The position numbers and the translations under genes are program-made. The notes below the pieces were generated by a model. That model was not told the DNA's origin. It worked only from the letters and a program-made list of their open reading frames with translations, and made no database searches. A DNA stretch of 8,205 nt. Origin: Acidobacteriota bacterium (lineage in GTDB: Bacteria; Acidobacteriota; Holophagae; Thermotomaculales; Thermotomaculaceae). Below are positions 7,798 through 8,205 of this stretch, one piece after another. How positions within the stretch are numbered: position 1 is the first letter of the stretch; every line of letters begins with the position of its first letter. The DNA lies in the NCBI GenBank assembly GCA_027038695.1, contig JALWHA010000264.1, forward strand, positions 1 to 8,205, read 5' to 3'.

Positions 7798-7874
7798 TGG
7801 TCGGGGAGAGAGGATTCGAACCTCCGACCCCTTGTTCCCAAGACAAGTGCGCTACCAGGCTGCGCCACTCCCCG
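7798..7874 (-). tRNA. tRNA-Pro(TGG)
   Basis: On the minus strand the acceptor stem is CGGGGAG/CTCCCCG, with the C1:G72 pair typical of bacterial tRNA-Pro, A73 and an encoded CCA (7798-7800). The anticodon loop CTTGGGA on a CTTGT/ACAAG stem gives anticodon TGG. The D arm is GCGC/GCGC and the T loop TTCGAAT. It is the first gene of the operon and starts only a few bases after the likely transcription start. Confidence 0.97.
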
Positions 7875-7885
7875 ACGCGAAGCAT

Positions 7886-7914
7886 ATAATAGCAAAGAGA
7901 CCATAAAATGTCAA
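7886..7914 (-). promoter_or_regulatory. Near-consensus sigma70 promoter of the tRNA operon
   Basis: On the minus strand a perfect -35 TTGACA (7909-7914) and a -10 TATTAT (7886-7891, five of six to TATAAT) are 17 bases apart. The bases after the -10 are ATGCTTCGCG, a G+C-rich discriminator of the kind found in stable-RNA promoters under stringent control. Transcription should begin near 7878-7880, giving a 5' leader of only about 4-6 bases before tRNA-Pro. Confidence 0.85.
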
Positions 7915-7960
7915 CTATTTCTTATCGTTATACCAGGTGAAACACCCTTTAAAAGCGATA

Positions 7961-8205
7961 TCAATCAATAATCCCTTTTTGTTTCAATTTATTGTACATA
8001 TTGTCAAACATTTTATTCTTCCTTAAATCATAAAGGGTTATACCGTTTTCTCTCGCTTTTTTTATAACTTTTTTAACATCGTCAAAAGCCCTTATTTTAG
8101 CAAGGGCTATACACAAAAAGGCATATGCTTCTTTACGCCCGGGATTTAAAATTATTGATTTGTAAAAACTCATAGCGGCAAACCTGTTTGCCCCGTTCCC
8201 GAGAG
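7961..8205 (-). CDS. TPR-repeat protein, C-terminal part only
   Basis: The minus-strand frame is open from the window edge to TGA at 7961-7963; the beginning lies outside. The ATG at 8171-8173 is internal, because the frame continues upstream without a stop for ten more codons (LGNGANRFAA) that complete a tetratricopeptide repeat. That repeat then reads MSFYKSIILNP and is followed by a second helical pair (EAYAFLCIALAKI, FDDVKKVIKKARENG). This matches the G..A..F/Y..A...P pattern of TPR units, which mediate protein-protein contacts. What precedes the repeat, and so the function, cannot be seen. The stop lies 47 bases before the -35 box of the tRNA promoter, and I see no hairpin with a U tract after it. 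Confidence 0.7.
   Translation of the reverse strand, partial: LGNGANRFAAMSFYKSIILNPGRKEAYAFLCIALAKIRAFDDVKKVIKKARENGITLYDLRKNKMFDNMYNKLKQKGIID

Noticed and set aside
7936..7946. Small inverted repeat GGTG-AAA-CACC between the TPR gene and the tRNA promoter as a terminator
   Set aside because: The stem has only four base pairs with a three-base loop, and no U tract follows on either strand.
7705..7971. Plus-strand open frame of 88 codons over the tRNA genes (begins MAHQGGFEPP, contains REDSNLRPL)
   Set aside because: It is the antisense of tRNA-Arg and tRNA-Pro and their flank. Such peptides are a well-known artefact in databases, and the three tRNAs explain the bases fully.

Overview
The window comes from an AT-rich bacterium (about one third G+C by eye) with a Gram-negative-type cell plan: the two largest proteins carry N-terminal signal peptides, long periplasmic sensor domains, a single membrane segment and a cytoplasmic output domain. 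Canonical sigma70-like promoters (TTGACA-17-TATTAT at the tRNA operon), a good Shine-Dalgarno sequence before one gene and CCA ends encoded in all three tRNA genes argue against Bacteroidota, where the same propeller sensors are common. A phylum such as Acidobacteriota would fit, but this is a guess. I cannot name the species.

Region 1 (2-1733, + strand) is a partner-switching pair. It holds the C-terminal 90 codons of an RsbW/SpoIIAB-type anti-sigma factor kinase, which overlap by 41 bases a SpoIIE/PP2C-type phosphatase (RsbU-like) with degenerate GAF-like sensory regions. In such systems the phosphatase dephosphorylates a STAS anti-anti-sigma protein, which then captures the kinase. The STAS partner and any sigma factor are not visible and may lie upstream.

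Region 2 (1773-7599, + strand) is a tandem pair of paralogous membrane diguanylate cyclases, 962 and 975 aa. Each has a signal peptide, about 14 Reg_prop beta-propeller blades (two seven-bladed propellers), a Y_Y_Y domain, one membrane helix, a coiled coil and an intact GGDEF domain (GGEEF) with an RxxD inhibitory site. This is the sensor of Bacteroides hybrid two-component systems with a c-di-GMP-making output in place of the histidine kinase. The first cyclase gene has no Shine-Dalgarno but has a TATAAT box seven bases upstream of its ATG, so it may be expressed from its own promoter as a leaderless mRNA. The second follows 10 bases after the first and has a strong ribosome binding site.

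Region 3 (7617-7914, - strand) is a tRNA operon transcribed Pro(TGG)-Arg(TCT)-His(GTG) from a near-consensus promoter that sits almost on the first tRNA. It converges on the cyclase operon with only 17 bases between them.

Region 4 (7961-8205, - strand) is the 3' end of a TPR-repeat protein gene running off the window.

Taken together, the + strand genes look like an environmental-signal module in which a phosphatase-controlled sigma or partner switch is encoded beside two envelope sensors that make c-di-GMP. The link between the two halves is inferred from gene order only.
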